NCBI RefSeq assembly: GCF_004027225.2
Contig: NC_044277.2
Coordinates: 39,350,305 to 39,414,304 of the forward strand
Reading direction: 5' to 3'
DNA: 64,000 bases
Source of the DNA: Strigops habroptila
Taxonomy: Eukaryota; Chordata; Aves; Psittaciformes; Psittacidae
In this document: positions 47,501 to 62,125 of the stretch, one piece after another
Layout: every line of letters begins with the position of its first letter
How positions within the stretch are numbered: the first letter of the stretch is position 1
Program-made: the position numbers and the translations under genes
Notes under the pieces: model-generated
What the model was told of the DNA's origin: nothing
The model's input: the letters and a program-made list of their open reading frames with translations, nothing else
The model's database searches: none

Positions 47501-50500
47501 CAGTGCTCAAAGAGCCTCTTTCTATGCTTCAGTTAACCCAGCTGCCAAATATTTGTCTGCCTGTCCTATGAAAAGCCTTACAACCAGTTAAAGAAGGAAA
47601 ATGGAACAAAAAAAGCCTACTGGCATCTCTCCCAGCCTGCCATCAGCTAAGGATGCCATGGGACAACCTGACAGTAGAGGCACCATCCGCCCCTGGACTT
47701 ACCCAAGCATGAGGCTCAATTTCGGTCTCTACCCAGCCTGAGGTTCAATAGCCTGAGTGTTCAGCAGAGCAGGGAGGTGATCGCATTTGCCTTTGCAGGG
47801 CACCTGGGATAATAGGGTAATTCATAACTTAATGAATATTCTACTGCACATGTGCCAGGCTACAAAGAGCGAAGTAGGCTGCAAACTGGAAACGTAAATG
47901 TCCAGCTCTTTTTAAGTTCCTCCCCTCCAACAAGGCGGAAGGGAAACCAGTTTTATTTTCAAGCCATGTATTTTTCTCAGCTGCTGACTTCAAAAACAGT
48001 GAAAGGGTTTTGATTCAGGTGTGGCACATGTGAAGCTGGCCCCACGGACAAGTATAGAAAGTTGCTCCTGAACAGAGGTAAAACAAATCTGACTATAAAT
48101 ATGGGAATTGATAGGCCGGGGAGGCTGGACTGGGTTTTTTTTAATAGTAGTAAATAGCGTATATATATGTAATACATTAAGTTTAGAGAGCTGTCATATA
48201 CTGTGGCCACATCGTTGTTTCTGAGCAATCATAGCAAGGGTACTAGGAAAGAGCCATTTGCACAGGGAGACAAGGGAGGTGGCTGGAAGAAGCAATGAGA
48301 AAAGCCAGGAACATGGAGAGGGGAGACACCCCCAAAACCAAACCTGGTTGCTACAAGCCTTTCAATCAGTGGAGCTCTCACTGAGAACAAAGTTAATGCT
48401 GGCACATGAATTTCTGTGCTGTATGCTAGAGCTACCTGCCCACTGGGCTGCCAGGACCTGTGTGGCTTCTAAACCAAGGTCTTGAACTAGTCTTAAAATC
48501 AGACAAGGCCACTGATTCAGTGCAGAGTGGTCATCCATTAGCACCAGGTCATACTAGTCTCTTGTTTAGTTAAAACAAGCATAGCCTTCCCCTCACTCCC
48601 AGCCCCAGCCTCCCCAAAACCCAGCTGGCCTGTCAAAATGAAAAACTGGCTAATTTTAAATGCTCTACAAACCATTACCTGCCCCCTAACTGTCTGTGAG
48701 ATTTTTTCTTTCTTTTCCTAATGATTGCACTATGTGCTAATTGTGATGATGGTTAGTTAGTGGTTTACTTTAATAACACAAATGGTTTACCAATGCACAC
48801 TAATACACAACTAATGATGGATTCTTCACTGGAAAAGATTTTTCTTTTATATACAGAAGATGTTAAGAGTAAAAAGCTCAGTTTCCCATATCCAAGGTGT
48901 GGTGTTCTTTTTTTCAGGAAAGAGAAGAATGAATCCCTAAGTATTAGCATGAGCCTTTGTGCCTGCCAGAACAGATTGGCTCTGCCTCACACCAGGAACA
49001 TTTCACAAGAGTGTATGAGACACAGTTCCTCCTCTGAACATGAAGGGACTCTCAAAAAGGAAACATACCTGCTGCAAGGGCACAGAAAGGGGGCTATTGA
49101 TAGAACAAAGTACCTGCTGGGTGCCCTCAGACACATCTTCCAACAGTCATAATTACCGAAAGATTATTTTGTAATATATACATTTTGTACTTAAAAGAAA
49201 AGCATGAGATAGTCATGCTGAAAAAATTACAGGTATTAATATTGCTGGATTTTTTTCCAGGGGACATACTCAAAAACACCTTCTGTGTATACCACAGTAA
49301 CTAATTTTATTTGCCTAAAAATTGAATGTTTGACCACAACCCCCTTAAATGCTAATATTACCTTTCCCTCAGTTTTAAACCTGTAGACAGTACTGCTCCC
49401 CTTGATCTGTGCCTGGAAAACCTGCTGCTAGTTATCGCTGTGCACAGAGGTAGGAATGTTAGAAGTGCAATCGTGTGGATCTACAGATAGTTGCTCTTAC
49501 AACATTTAAGTGATTGTTGTGGGGGAAAAAAGACTTTTCTATTTTTTATTATTTCCTAGGAGAATACTCAAACCACATTCCGTATTTGTAACAATGATGT
49601 TTTATAGACTGGTATGAAAGGACATGTACAGGCTCCGTTCTCATTATAAGTAGGAACCTCTGACATATATTTAGGTGAAAGTTGAGTTTAATAGACTTGC
49701 TGTTCACTCCTGTAAGTTGTTCTCTTCAACAGAACTGCTGGGTCTCCTATGGAATGACATTACAGACTCTACGGTTGTTGTTCCTGCCCTCTACTGCAAC
49801 CTCGTAATTGCACGCAGTAAACTGCAGCTGCTGCTTTGCCACATTAGCTTTCCAGAGAAGTCAGCAAACCCTTTGAAACCAAAACTTCTTAATACTTGAT
49901 GCCTCTTGGATCACTTTCATGTGACGTTGTGGATCTGAACAGCTGTTCTGAACAATCACAGGGTAATGATTTCCTCAGTGGCGAATAACTCCTGTTTCTA
50001 AAGCACATCTTTAACAGCACAGCATCTCCTTTAGTTCCAGGTCCCAAGTTTGACGTTATTACTCCTCTTTCTGTCAGGTTTTGAGTAATTTAACTTGGCT
50101 AGTTCACAGAGGGTCAGGACACAACAGCAGAAGCATTACTAAATTGGCTTTAGTCCTTCTTTATAGACGCCAGTGTTGGGGAGGGCATCTCTTCACAAGT
50201 CCCACAGAAGTCAGTCTGACACCTGGATGTAATCTAGATAAAACTGTGTGATGCAAGTAATATCCTGCTCTACAGGAGTACCATCAAGATGGCAATCCCT
50301 CCTTGCTTTAAATCTCATCATCTGTGGCAAGCATTTGCTAAATTTTGTGCTTGGAAATGTTCGTAATCTGAAAACCAGTTGGATCAGGAATATCACAAAG
50401 AGGAAACTAATCTTAAAGGGATGAGGAAAAACTTCTGAGGAAAAAAACCCAACAAAACCATGATGCAGTGATGCATTCTGTATCAAGAGAAGTTTCTCCT

Positions 50501-53500
50501 CTAGTCGTAGGGCAGTGTGTGGTCAGGATCATTCCCTAAATTATCCCTGCTCCGTGACAGAGAGGCAGCACAAGGACCATGAAACAATTCCCTCCTACTC
50601 TGTCTCGACAAAGAATTAGATTAGATTAAACTGGTCTTTGGAAGAAAAAAATGTGATCAGTGACTTCATAACTGGGCTCTGAAACAGTAGACAGAGGCTC
50701 ACGGGCAAAAATACATGTGGACTACATAGACTGGTAAACATAATTGCTGTAAAATTAATCAACATTTTCTTCTTCAAGGACAGACATCTCACCATGCCAA
50801 CACTCCGCTGCTGGTAGCTTCCCCGAAAGCCTTTGCAGGAGGTAGACATAAGGAGGAAAGACAACTCCAAAGTCTTTATTAGCACAGTATCATGGGAATT
50901 CGCACGCATCAGCATTCACTGCTAGTTTCTAAACACCCCGAGGACAAAGTGTGCATAGAGAAGCCAGCCAGGTAAGCGTAGCAAGCCAACCTGCATCCTG
51001 GAAGCCACTTCCAGTGCAGTTGTTAGAACAGCTTGCTGCGTTCAAAGCATTCTGCCGATATTACTTGAGTGGATGCAACTTGTGTTACAAACTATTGCAG
51101 TCTTCTTCAACTGTCTGATTTTACAAAATGAAACACATCAGGACAAACAGTGCCAAGCAGTGCTGCCTCAAGTGGCCAAATCTGGATTGGAGAGAATCCT
51201 GTAGCTTGGAATTAATTTTTTATACTTCATTAACCTTTCCACACATGAAGCCTTCCAAGGTGATCTCCAAAATGAAAGCTGGATGCAAAACCACAGGGGT
51301 TTTTTTTGTATGTCCACTAGTTCTGCTTTCACTGGACTGATGCTGGGGATTTTCTGTACAGGAATTGCATGCTCCCCTCTTGGTAACATGGCCTGGATAA
51401 CAACAGGTGGTACAGCAGGAATGCGAATGTAAATAGTGTGTGTGAACAGAATCCCCAAGCCAGCATGTTCTGAGAGGATGTTTGCCCAAAACCTGATAAC
51501 ACTAAGAGGAAATTAACAATAACAAAGCTTGCTTAAGACAATGATCCCCCAGATTAAACAGTAACCAGGGGATTAGATTTCTGAGAGCCTTTAAAAGAAA
51601 AAAAGTTAGCTTGAAAAGGAGCATGAGAATTTGTGATTGTTGTTAAAAACCCTGGGATGGGAAAGCAGTACCTGAGCAGCAGGTGTTATTACTTCTAAGG
51701 CCTGACAACACCCTCACCATCAGACACGGTCCGGAGCTGCCACACCGCTCCCCCTATAGGCAAGGGGATGAGAGGATGAGATGTAGCAGTAGGGACCCAC
51801 TGCTCGGGAGCATGTGAGAACACACAGGGTATGCTTCCATCAGCATGTGCATTAGCTGCACAGGTGCACATGCCCACATCTCCAAAAAGAAGGATGTAGA
51901 AACAGGGGAATCTGCACTCCCAAAAGTAGAAGTGTGAATTTGTAACCCACACTTCTTGCAAGAGAGGGGATCTGCATAAGAACTGTGTGAATACGTAAGT
52001 GGGATCAGTTGTAGAAGAGTGTGTAAGAAATTTGTAGGTGCTTATTAACACTTTGTAAGCATCTAGTATAGTGATTTCTGTTGTATTGCTGATACTGATC
52101 ACTGATTACTGGCAAATTACATATCGCTAATCAATAAACTGCCTCAGTTCTGTCAAGACTATATGAGTTGCAGTTATTCTCTGCAATAAGCTGCTGTTTC
52201 ATTATTACAGATTTGACAGAAGCATCCCATCTGCAGAGCAAGGAGTGGAGAAGCAACAAATATTCTTCCAGACAAGCAGACAATATACAATTCATCAATT
52301 TGAAGAAACATCTTAACTGAACTAAGGCAGGACAACTTCAAATAACATCCTCCTCAAAGCAGTCCAGATGTACAATCCCGTTTCAATCCCAAGTGTTCAA
52401 AGGCACACTGCAGTGATGTATCACAGATTTGGCATCACCAGACATGCTCTAGCATATTAGCAGCTATCTATTTTTTGTCATTGTGATTTGTGTCAAAAGA
52501 ACAAGGCAAAAGAGGCTGACAAAGGGAGACTTTTTTCTCTAACCAGGTCAATGATATTAGAAGCCAAGTGGACTATCTCTCAGGTATAAAGTACATATTT
52601 AGAAGGAAGGAGCTTGTGGTGAAAACTATGAAGTTCATGCTGCCCACTTGAAAAAGTCACTGAACCATCAATATCTGCAACAACATTTGTCAACAGTAAA
52701 GGACTCCATCAAAGCACAATTGCTCTTTTCCCGAGTTCATGTTTTCCATGGTTACATGAGCAATTTTTAAGTTAAAGAGAGCCTAGTATTTTATATGCTA
52801 AGCTTTATGCCAGAATTGGCAGGACCATTTAGAAAATTTAAAATGGACAGGCTAGGTACAATATGAGAACTCCAGCTGTGGACTGGTGCTCATGCATTCT
52901 GTGTTCTGTCCCTCTGCTACCTGCAGAGAACATTAGTTCCTGGTTACAACTACCCAGCTACGCAAATCAATCTTTGAAAAGAGGATATTTTCAGTTCCAG
53001 TGGGTTTTCTGGAAGTTTCAATAACTGGGGCACCTGTAGACACAGTAAATACAGATGTTCAAATTCTAGAGAGGACAAAGGGATATTAACAGGTAATACC
53101 TAACTGCTGAACAAAGAACTTGGAGGAGAGTTCTGAGACATGATACAACTGCCTAACTTCAATTTAACACAAGAGGATCAGCAGATACCTACAATTAAGA
53201 CCAAGCAAATCCTGAAGCCTTTCTTAAAATGCTTGAGAATAGCCTTTATTGGATTGCTGCTGACTGGTTTAGATACTCCACCACCTACTGACGATTTCCT
53301 GAAAAGCCTTGAGTATGACCCTGCTTCACAGGTATTTTATGACCAGAAGTTCAAACGAAACCTTTAGAAGTGCATGGAGATCCCAGAGACCTTGGAGAAG
53401 AAGTGAGTTACAAGTAAATAGGAATATATTTTGTCAATATGTTAATCACCACTGAAAGCAAAGCCTAGAGGCATGAAGCTGGCATAACCCAGGTAGCTTC

Positions 53501-54854
53501 CAGGGAGCTGCCCACATCAAATAATCCCTATGACAAAGCAGATTTAAGGAAGATTCTGTGAGCCCTGCTAAACCATCCACTGGCCACCTGTATGAAATAA
53601 GTAGAATAAATGTATTTAAAATAATAAATGCTGTTCAGAAGCCAATTTGCGAAGCCTGGGTGCATACATCTGTCCTTCCTGAACCATCCAAAGGTGTATC
53701 AGAGTTCAGCATTCACCAGAAGACAGCACAAGCCTTCATTTCAAGAAGTTCTTGCAATACTGAGATGCTGAGTGACAGCAGGTACATGTTCGTTCAGCAA
53801 ACTCTTCAGTCACGTAGGTAGACTCATACCAGGATCTACTATTGAATTATGACCACTCAAGCACTACAAGAACATCTGGCAGATCTCCTTGAATACCCTT
53901 TTTGTCATATGAACAAAGGAAGACAGAAGGTTAACTGACATCTAGACTAAATGGATTTACATTTGTAAAACATTGTGACATCGTTTCTGGGTAAAAACTG
54001 TATAATTTAGCCTGTCATAGAGAGAAAAACAAACAAAACCCAAACCACCAAAGCTTCCCAGGCAAAACTTAGCACGTTAAATGCAATGGCATTAAGTAGC
54101 TAAGGAATCAGGTGACCATCCATTTAGCACAAGTAAAAATGATCAGGCTAAAATTAAGCAAATGACCATAAACCTGACAAGAACTTAACTCTCTACACAT
54201 AGTTTTTTTATTAATAGGAACTGAATTACTAATTTGGAAGCATAAATTGAATCCATTTGGCTCTACTATAAGCTAGTGGAAAATATACAGATAATATTCA
54301 GTTTATTACTCGGGACTGTTTCTGAAGGACAAACTTGTCAAAGGAAGAGAGAAAAAAACCCACAGTAACCTATAAAAGCAAAACCAGAAGGTGTCATGAA
54401 TGCACATAGAACAATATTGAGCATGTTAAATCACAAAATTAGCTATTACATTGTTTCTGCTACAGACTAAGTCATGTTAAAAGCATGTCTTGCTTCTTAA
54501 TAGTTTCTCTTCTAAATTACATGACATGAGGAAAACGCTTCTGGAAGCTTAATCTAAAAGGCATATGCCAACAGTGTATTGTAAATCCAAACTCACAATC
54601 TCACAACTAAAGTCAGCATTAGCTGGGGAGCAAAACCTACATTAAAACCGATATGTAACTGAAAGAAAACCAGGCATAACACAAAATATGAATTGGAAGC
54701 TAAGAATGACAAAATACTCAAGAGGTAAGCAAAAAGTTGTATTCACAATGGATGTTTACTCATATGAATAGCATGAAGGAGTATTTTTTACAGTATATTT
54801 CAGAGACAGCAGGAAATTCAGACAAACTTCTGTTCTACATTTGTGGAGAAAATC
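44516..54854. other. Intergenic DNA between MOS and RPS20
   Basis: About 10 kb without a supported gene or repeat that I can name. The longest plus-strand frame (48760-49152, 130 codons) lacks a recognisable domain or splice context. A minus-strand frame at 51695-52102 (135 codons) is likewise unrecognised. Composition is A+T-rich throughout with no island. Old, unrecognised repeats are likely to make up part of it. Confidence 0.45.
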
Positions 54855-55180
54855 AACATAGATCAGAAAATTCTAACAATAGCTAAGGAAAGCCTTAAAC
54901 ATAGAAACAGAAGTAAGGCGGTTTTTAAATCAGCAGCTCCAGATAGCTTGCATCCAAGAATTTTAAGAGCTGGCAAAGGACACTTGTGTGCTGTTAATGT
55001 GGATTTTCCATAAGCTTTGAGAAATCTGGGGAAGCTCAGGAAAAAAAAAAAAATAAGTCTCAAAGAAAGCTGAGGTGGTGCCAATACTAGAAAAACAAGA
55101 AAGGAAGGAACAAATTCAGGAACTTACTGTCAACCTTGCATTAATCTCAGAGAAAAAAAACCCCAAACAACCTGACTTCT
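54855..55180 (+). mobile_element. Probable ancient CR1 fragment
   Basis: The text 'gctccagatagcttgcatcc' and the following 'aagaattttaagagctggca' parallel the CR1 reverse-transcriptase region that encodes the PDGxHPRxLxEL block. The following 'gaggtggtgccaatac' also fits. A similar but weaker resemblance continues near 55.47-55.50 kb. No frame is open. It seems as decayed as the copy at 12.0-13.1 kb. Confidence 0.45.
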
Positions 55181-56564
55181 ACATATAGGAACAAGAAATA
55201 AATACGGAAATTCTACTTCAATTACACAGCTTAAATGTATGGAAAACAGATATTTTCAGATTGACTTTTTTTCCTCATGCAGTTACAGCATATATTTGAT
55301 AGACAATAGGAATAGTGTTGATAAAACACATCTGCACATCAACTTGTTCAGTAGGATACAAACTGACACTGTTAGGCACCTATAGACTTATCTACCATAG
55401 TCAGTAAATTAAAACTAAGATTACAGGTCTGTGTCATCAATGAGGACTCAAACATATTTCTAATTGAATCCCACAGGAATTAGTTCCTGGCAGCAAGCTA
55501 CTCAGTATTTTATCCGGAAATAAAGTTTACTAAGAACTTTCATAAAAGCTCTACGTAAACAATGTAGCAAGACTGCCAATTGGGAACCATCTGGATTAGT
55601 GGAAAATTAAGTGTTTCAGCATGATCGGTGTGACGTCACGTATTTAAGAGCGATGAATATAAAACACTTATGGATGGAAAACTTCCTCAGGAATAGCAGA
55701 TAACAGAGTAAACACGGGTTCCTTATGCATAAGCAAGTTCAAAATTGTTAATAATTGTTAAATGGCTCAGAAAACAAACCACCAGAACCAAACATTGCTT
55801 TTGCTGCAGGGAGGAAGAGGCCAGAGAAACAGGACTATCATCAGAACACATTCTTGAAGTACTGATCTCCATCAGCAAAAGACATGGCTGCATTTCAGGA
55901 AGCAGCAACAGGATGACAACTTCTGTATCCATGTTTATTGGAACTGCTTTATCAGAACATAGCATCTAGTCCAAACAAGTTATTAGTAAACCAGATATTT
56001 CAAAGAGCAAGTACAAATGAGCCAAGTGCAAAACAAGCCTAAAATTGCGCATCAAAATGGAATAATTGGTATAAAAAAAAGTTAACTGCATCACATGAGG
56101 CTTAAGGACCATATGAAGACCTATAATGCATTTTGTAGGGAAAAAAAAAATAAAATTAAGTGCAGTGTGATAGCTGAAAGTAAGTTCCTATTAAACACCG
56201 AGCAGGCTTTTCTGAGTAACTGTAGTAATTAGTAAGTTTCCAAAAGGCGGCAGTAGTTTTGCTAACATTACACATGTCCATCATTACTGGACAAACCCCC
56301 AAACTAGAATCAAAACATTATTTTTAAAAGATAACGACAGTGACCTTACCATACACCATCATTTCATAACATGTAACATCTGTTTCTCCTGTTCAATAAA
56401 CCTGTTAAGTACTGATGTAACTAGGAACAGGCATGCTCTCAGCAAAACACTGGTTTGGGTCTGACAGTTACCAGTGCCCAGGCCAAATCAATGACTGTTT
56501 TCGTTAAAAAACATCTCTTCAATGCCTAATCTGAATAAATAAAAGGGACTTCAATAAACAGGGG
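55181..56564. other. Intergenic DNA upstream of RPS20
   Basis: A+T-rich sequence with no supported gene. One perfect CRE-type palindrome TGACGTCA at 55631-55638 is followed directly by a TATTTAAG element, described under findings. The remainder may include more of the old CR1. Confidence 0.45.
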
Positions 56565-56822
56565 CAATGGCTTCAAGCCGACAGAGGGCAGATTTAGGTT
56601 AGATATTAGGAAGAAATTCTCCCCTGTGAGGGTGCTGAGGCGCTGGCACAGGTCACCCAGAGAAGCTGTGGCTGCCCCATTCCTGGCAGTGTTCAAGGCC
56701 AGGTTGGACGGGGCTTTGAGTAACCTGGTCTAGTGGAAGGTATCCCTGCCCGTGGCAGAGGGGTTGGAACAAGATGATCGTTAAGGTCCCTTCCTGCCGA
56801 AACCATTTTGTGATTCTATGAA
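56565..56822 (+). mobile_element. CR1 LINE 3' end fragment
   Basis: The plus strand runs through the CR1 3' landmarks in order: 'ggttagatattaggaagaaa', 'ttcctggcagtgttcaaggc', 'caggttggacggggctttga' and the terminal 'tgattctatga'. It is therefore on the plus strand and includes the true 3' end. It is only about 260 bp long and sits about 130 bp from the RPS20 CpG island. Confidence 0.93.
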
Positions 56823-57507
56823 AGAAAGTAAGTTTAAGGTCTTAAATTTAAGAATGAAACCAGCATTTTTACTTTAAGCTTCTGTGGACCCTCACCTCCA
56901 CTTTCAGAAAAAGTAACCAAATAAAATTAAAAAAAATAATTAAAGGCTTAGACGGGAACGGGCTCGCTACCGCTGTGCATCAAATCCCGGCACTTCTCCC
57001 AGCAGAAAGCCCAAGCCTGCTGGCAAAGGCAACGAGCCGCGCAGGACGCCCGCGGGGCCCGGGACAGGACGGCGCTAGGACCCAGGGAGCGCCGGCCGGG
57101 CCCGGTGTGGGAGGTGCGGCAGCCCGCGGACCCGCCTGCTCGCTCGGCACGACCCGCGGTGGGCCCCGGAGCGGAGCTCTACCCCTTGCCGCCGCCGGAG
57201 CCGCTCCCGGCCCCCTCTCCTCTCACTGTTAGCACCGCGATTAGCGCCCGCAATGCCGCTACCGCCGGCACGAAGGTGACCGACCGACCCCGGCTCCCCT
57301 TCCCCGGCGCTTCCGGGCCGCGGAGAGGCGGGTGAAAGGTCCCGCAGCGCCCGGATGGAGGCGGTGCCGCTCGCTATATAAGCGCCCCGCGGCCGCCGCG
57401 CCCTCCTCTCGCCGCGCCGCCGCCTCCTGGCTCACCGCTGTTCGCTGGGCCCGCGCCGCCCCTCGCCCGCCCGGGAATAAGTCGGTCAGGAAGGCCCCGC
57501 TGCCGCC

Positions 57508-60101
<2,594 letters not shown>

Positions 60102-60117
60102 GTGATGGTCATCGCTG

Positions 60118-60123
60118 AATAAA
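60118..60123 (+). terminator. RPS20: RPS20 poly(A) signal AATAAA
   Basis: Canonical hexamer 17 bases after the stop codon. This gives the very short 3' UTR usual for ribosomal-protein mRNAs. A T-rich GU stretch (gctgtttgttttcatgtg) follows downstream, as expected. Confidence 0.9.
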
Positions 60124-61299
60124 GTTGATTTACAAATTTTCATCGCTGTTTGTTTTCATGTGCATGCCAACAGTCTTGGGTAGCCTCATGATGATTTTGA
60201 TGAAGAACAACAACAGATCATAATGAAAATGCTGTGTGAGAGGCTGACACGATACTTAAGGAATAATGTGCCAGTTGGAAACATAAGGAAGATGAAACTT
60301 GGGCATCATTCTCTCTACGCAGAGAAAAAACCCTGTGTCTTCCTGAAGGCCAGTTTCTGTTCATATAACTATGAGCTGCCTGACAAACGCTTCTATGCTT
60401 GGTTTTCAACTTGCTTGTATTTTTATGGGGTGCTCTGAAAAGCCTGGGAAGAACCTGACTTTGTGACTCCAGGCAGATTAAGAAGGGATAAACTGGCAAA
60501 CAACAGACTAGAAGTGTTACTTCTAGTAACCTCTAGCTGAGGCTGGCTGACCTTTGTGTATAAGCTGTTGACTTTCACCCAAGTAGTCCCTCTGCTTAAC
60601 CCAGTGGCCTGACTGAAAGCACTTGAAGGGATCTGAGGAGGGCTGGCTGGCTGGCTTTAATACACTTTCTGTCTTTGGTCTTTGCTGTTGGTCAAAACCT
60701 GTTGCTATGAAATAGGGTTTTGTTGGCTTACAGCTGGCTGTATTACACAGTGCTCCTTAAACATACCCAATGACCTGAAGTCCCATCTATGTTTTTGAGC
60801 AGCTGTGGGTCTTTCAAAAACAAGTTTTCCTTAGTATTATGAGTATCTTTTCATCTGCCTCCAAATTGCTTATGAAAACATACAACTTTACCTTTATGTC
60901 TGAGTCTTGTGCTATGCAGATATAAAACTCCCTACTCCCTGAATAGATAGGCTCATACGTGAAGACTGTACACTCTTTACTGGAACAGCAGGCCATTTGC
61001 TAGTTGAAGGTAACGGGACCCTCCCCACTGCCATAGTAAACCCTTTGCTTGACCTGCCCCAGTTCTGCCTTTGTGTAACCTGAGCGTTTTGTGATTTGTT
61101 TTGCACTTAAGCTTACAACAATACCGGGTGGTGTCGAAGCGGTTACATAACTCTTTTGATGGAAATATTTATGTATCAGTGTCTTCCTCCACGGCACACG
61201 CTCGGTCAGGCGAGACGCTGCTCCTCTGACAGCTAAGCTACCGCTGCTGGCGCTGCCTTACTTCGTTCAAACCATTGTGGTTTTTGTTTTTTCAAGCCC
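60124..61299. other. Spacer between RPS20 and the kinesin-like gene
   Basis: About 1.2 kb with no supported gene. A short (GGCT)n stretch lies near 60642-60656. Composition changes to CpG-rich near 61.19 kb, where the next promoter begins. Confidence 0.6.
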
Positions 61300-61860
61300 A
61301 GTGTCTTAATACAAACGTATGTATAAACCCTGCGCCAGGAGCACACGCTGCAGGGCCCGTGTCCCGTCCCGTCCCCCGTCACCCCCCTGCCCGCGCCGGT
61401 GCCGGCGGCTCGGCGGCTGCCTTACGCTGTGCGGCGGCGCCCCCTGCCGGGCATTTTGAGTTGTGTGCTTGCACGGGCCTGTCCGTCACCGCTGCTCCGC
61501 CCCGCCCCCTCCCTTCCGGCCAATCAGCGCCTGCCCTCCGCCGCTCAAACGCTCCCGCCGCCGGGGTTCGCGGCTTCCCGCGCGCGGCAAGGTAGCGGCT
61601 GTGGGCGCTGTGCGCGCGGGTCGCGCCTTGAGGCTTCGTGCCCTCGGCTCGGCTCGGCTCGGCTCGGCGCTGAGCCCAGCCCGGGTACCGCTCCCGTTCC
61701 GCCGCTGGGGCAGGCGGGCGGCCGGCGATGCCCCGCTCGGTTCCCCTCGGTTGTCCCTTTCCTGCGTGTAAACGCTTCCCGCTCTGAGCCGGTCATTGAG
61801 GCAGGGCACGGTGGCCCCGGGGCTGAGCCGCTGATGCCTGGGGGGTGTTGAGCCTTTCAG
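61300..61860 (+). promoter_or_regulatory. CpG island promoter of the kinesin-like gene
   Basis: A dense CpG stretch with a CCAAT box in CCAATCAG at 61520-61527, GC boxes at about 61500-61515, and an E2F-like TTCCCGCG at 61575-61582. A possible first-exon donor is the caag|gtagcg at 61591/61592. A CCAAT box with E2F-type sites is common in cell-cycle genes, which fits a mitotic kinesin. A (CTCGG)5 repeat lies at 61643-61667. Direction is assigned from the coding exons downstream; the start site is unknown. Confidence 0.6.
61643..61667. repeat. (CTCGG)5 pentanucleotide repeat
   Basis: Five perfect CTCGG units inside the CpG island of the kinesin-like gene, just downstream of its putative first exon. 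Confidence 0.9.
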
Positions 61861-62125
61861 GGGTGAGGGTTACAGGCTGTGGTGTAGCACTTTCAGGTGG
61901 ATGAGGGTGATGCCCACCTGAGGCTGTCAGTATGCTTTCACTTGCGTGTTTCGTTGTCAGTCGATTTTTAAGGTTCCACCATACTCCCAAACTTACTTCA
62001 GAAGTGCTTGTTCATGTACAAGCCACCCTGATCTCTACTTTGCTCCCTGAGTGGTTTTGCCTGTTCTGTGAGAAAATGATGTTCGTTTTGGTCTGTCTTC
62101 TTTTCAAGTTCCTTTGCACAGAACA

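Noticed and set aside
48760-49152. A 130-codon plus-strand frame between MOS and RPS20
   Set aside because: No similarity I recognise, no promoter or CpG signal, and ordinary A+T-rich composition. A chance frame of this length is expected in 64 kb.
61399-61851. A 150-codon plus-strand frame in the second CpG island
   Set aside because: Low-complexity Arg/Pro/Ala composition with competing frames in other registers. It is a by-product of high G+C content.
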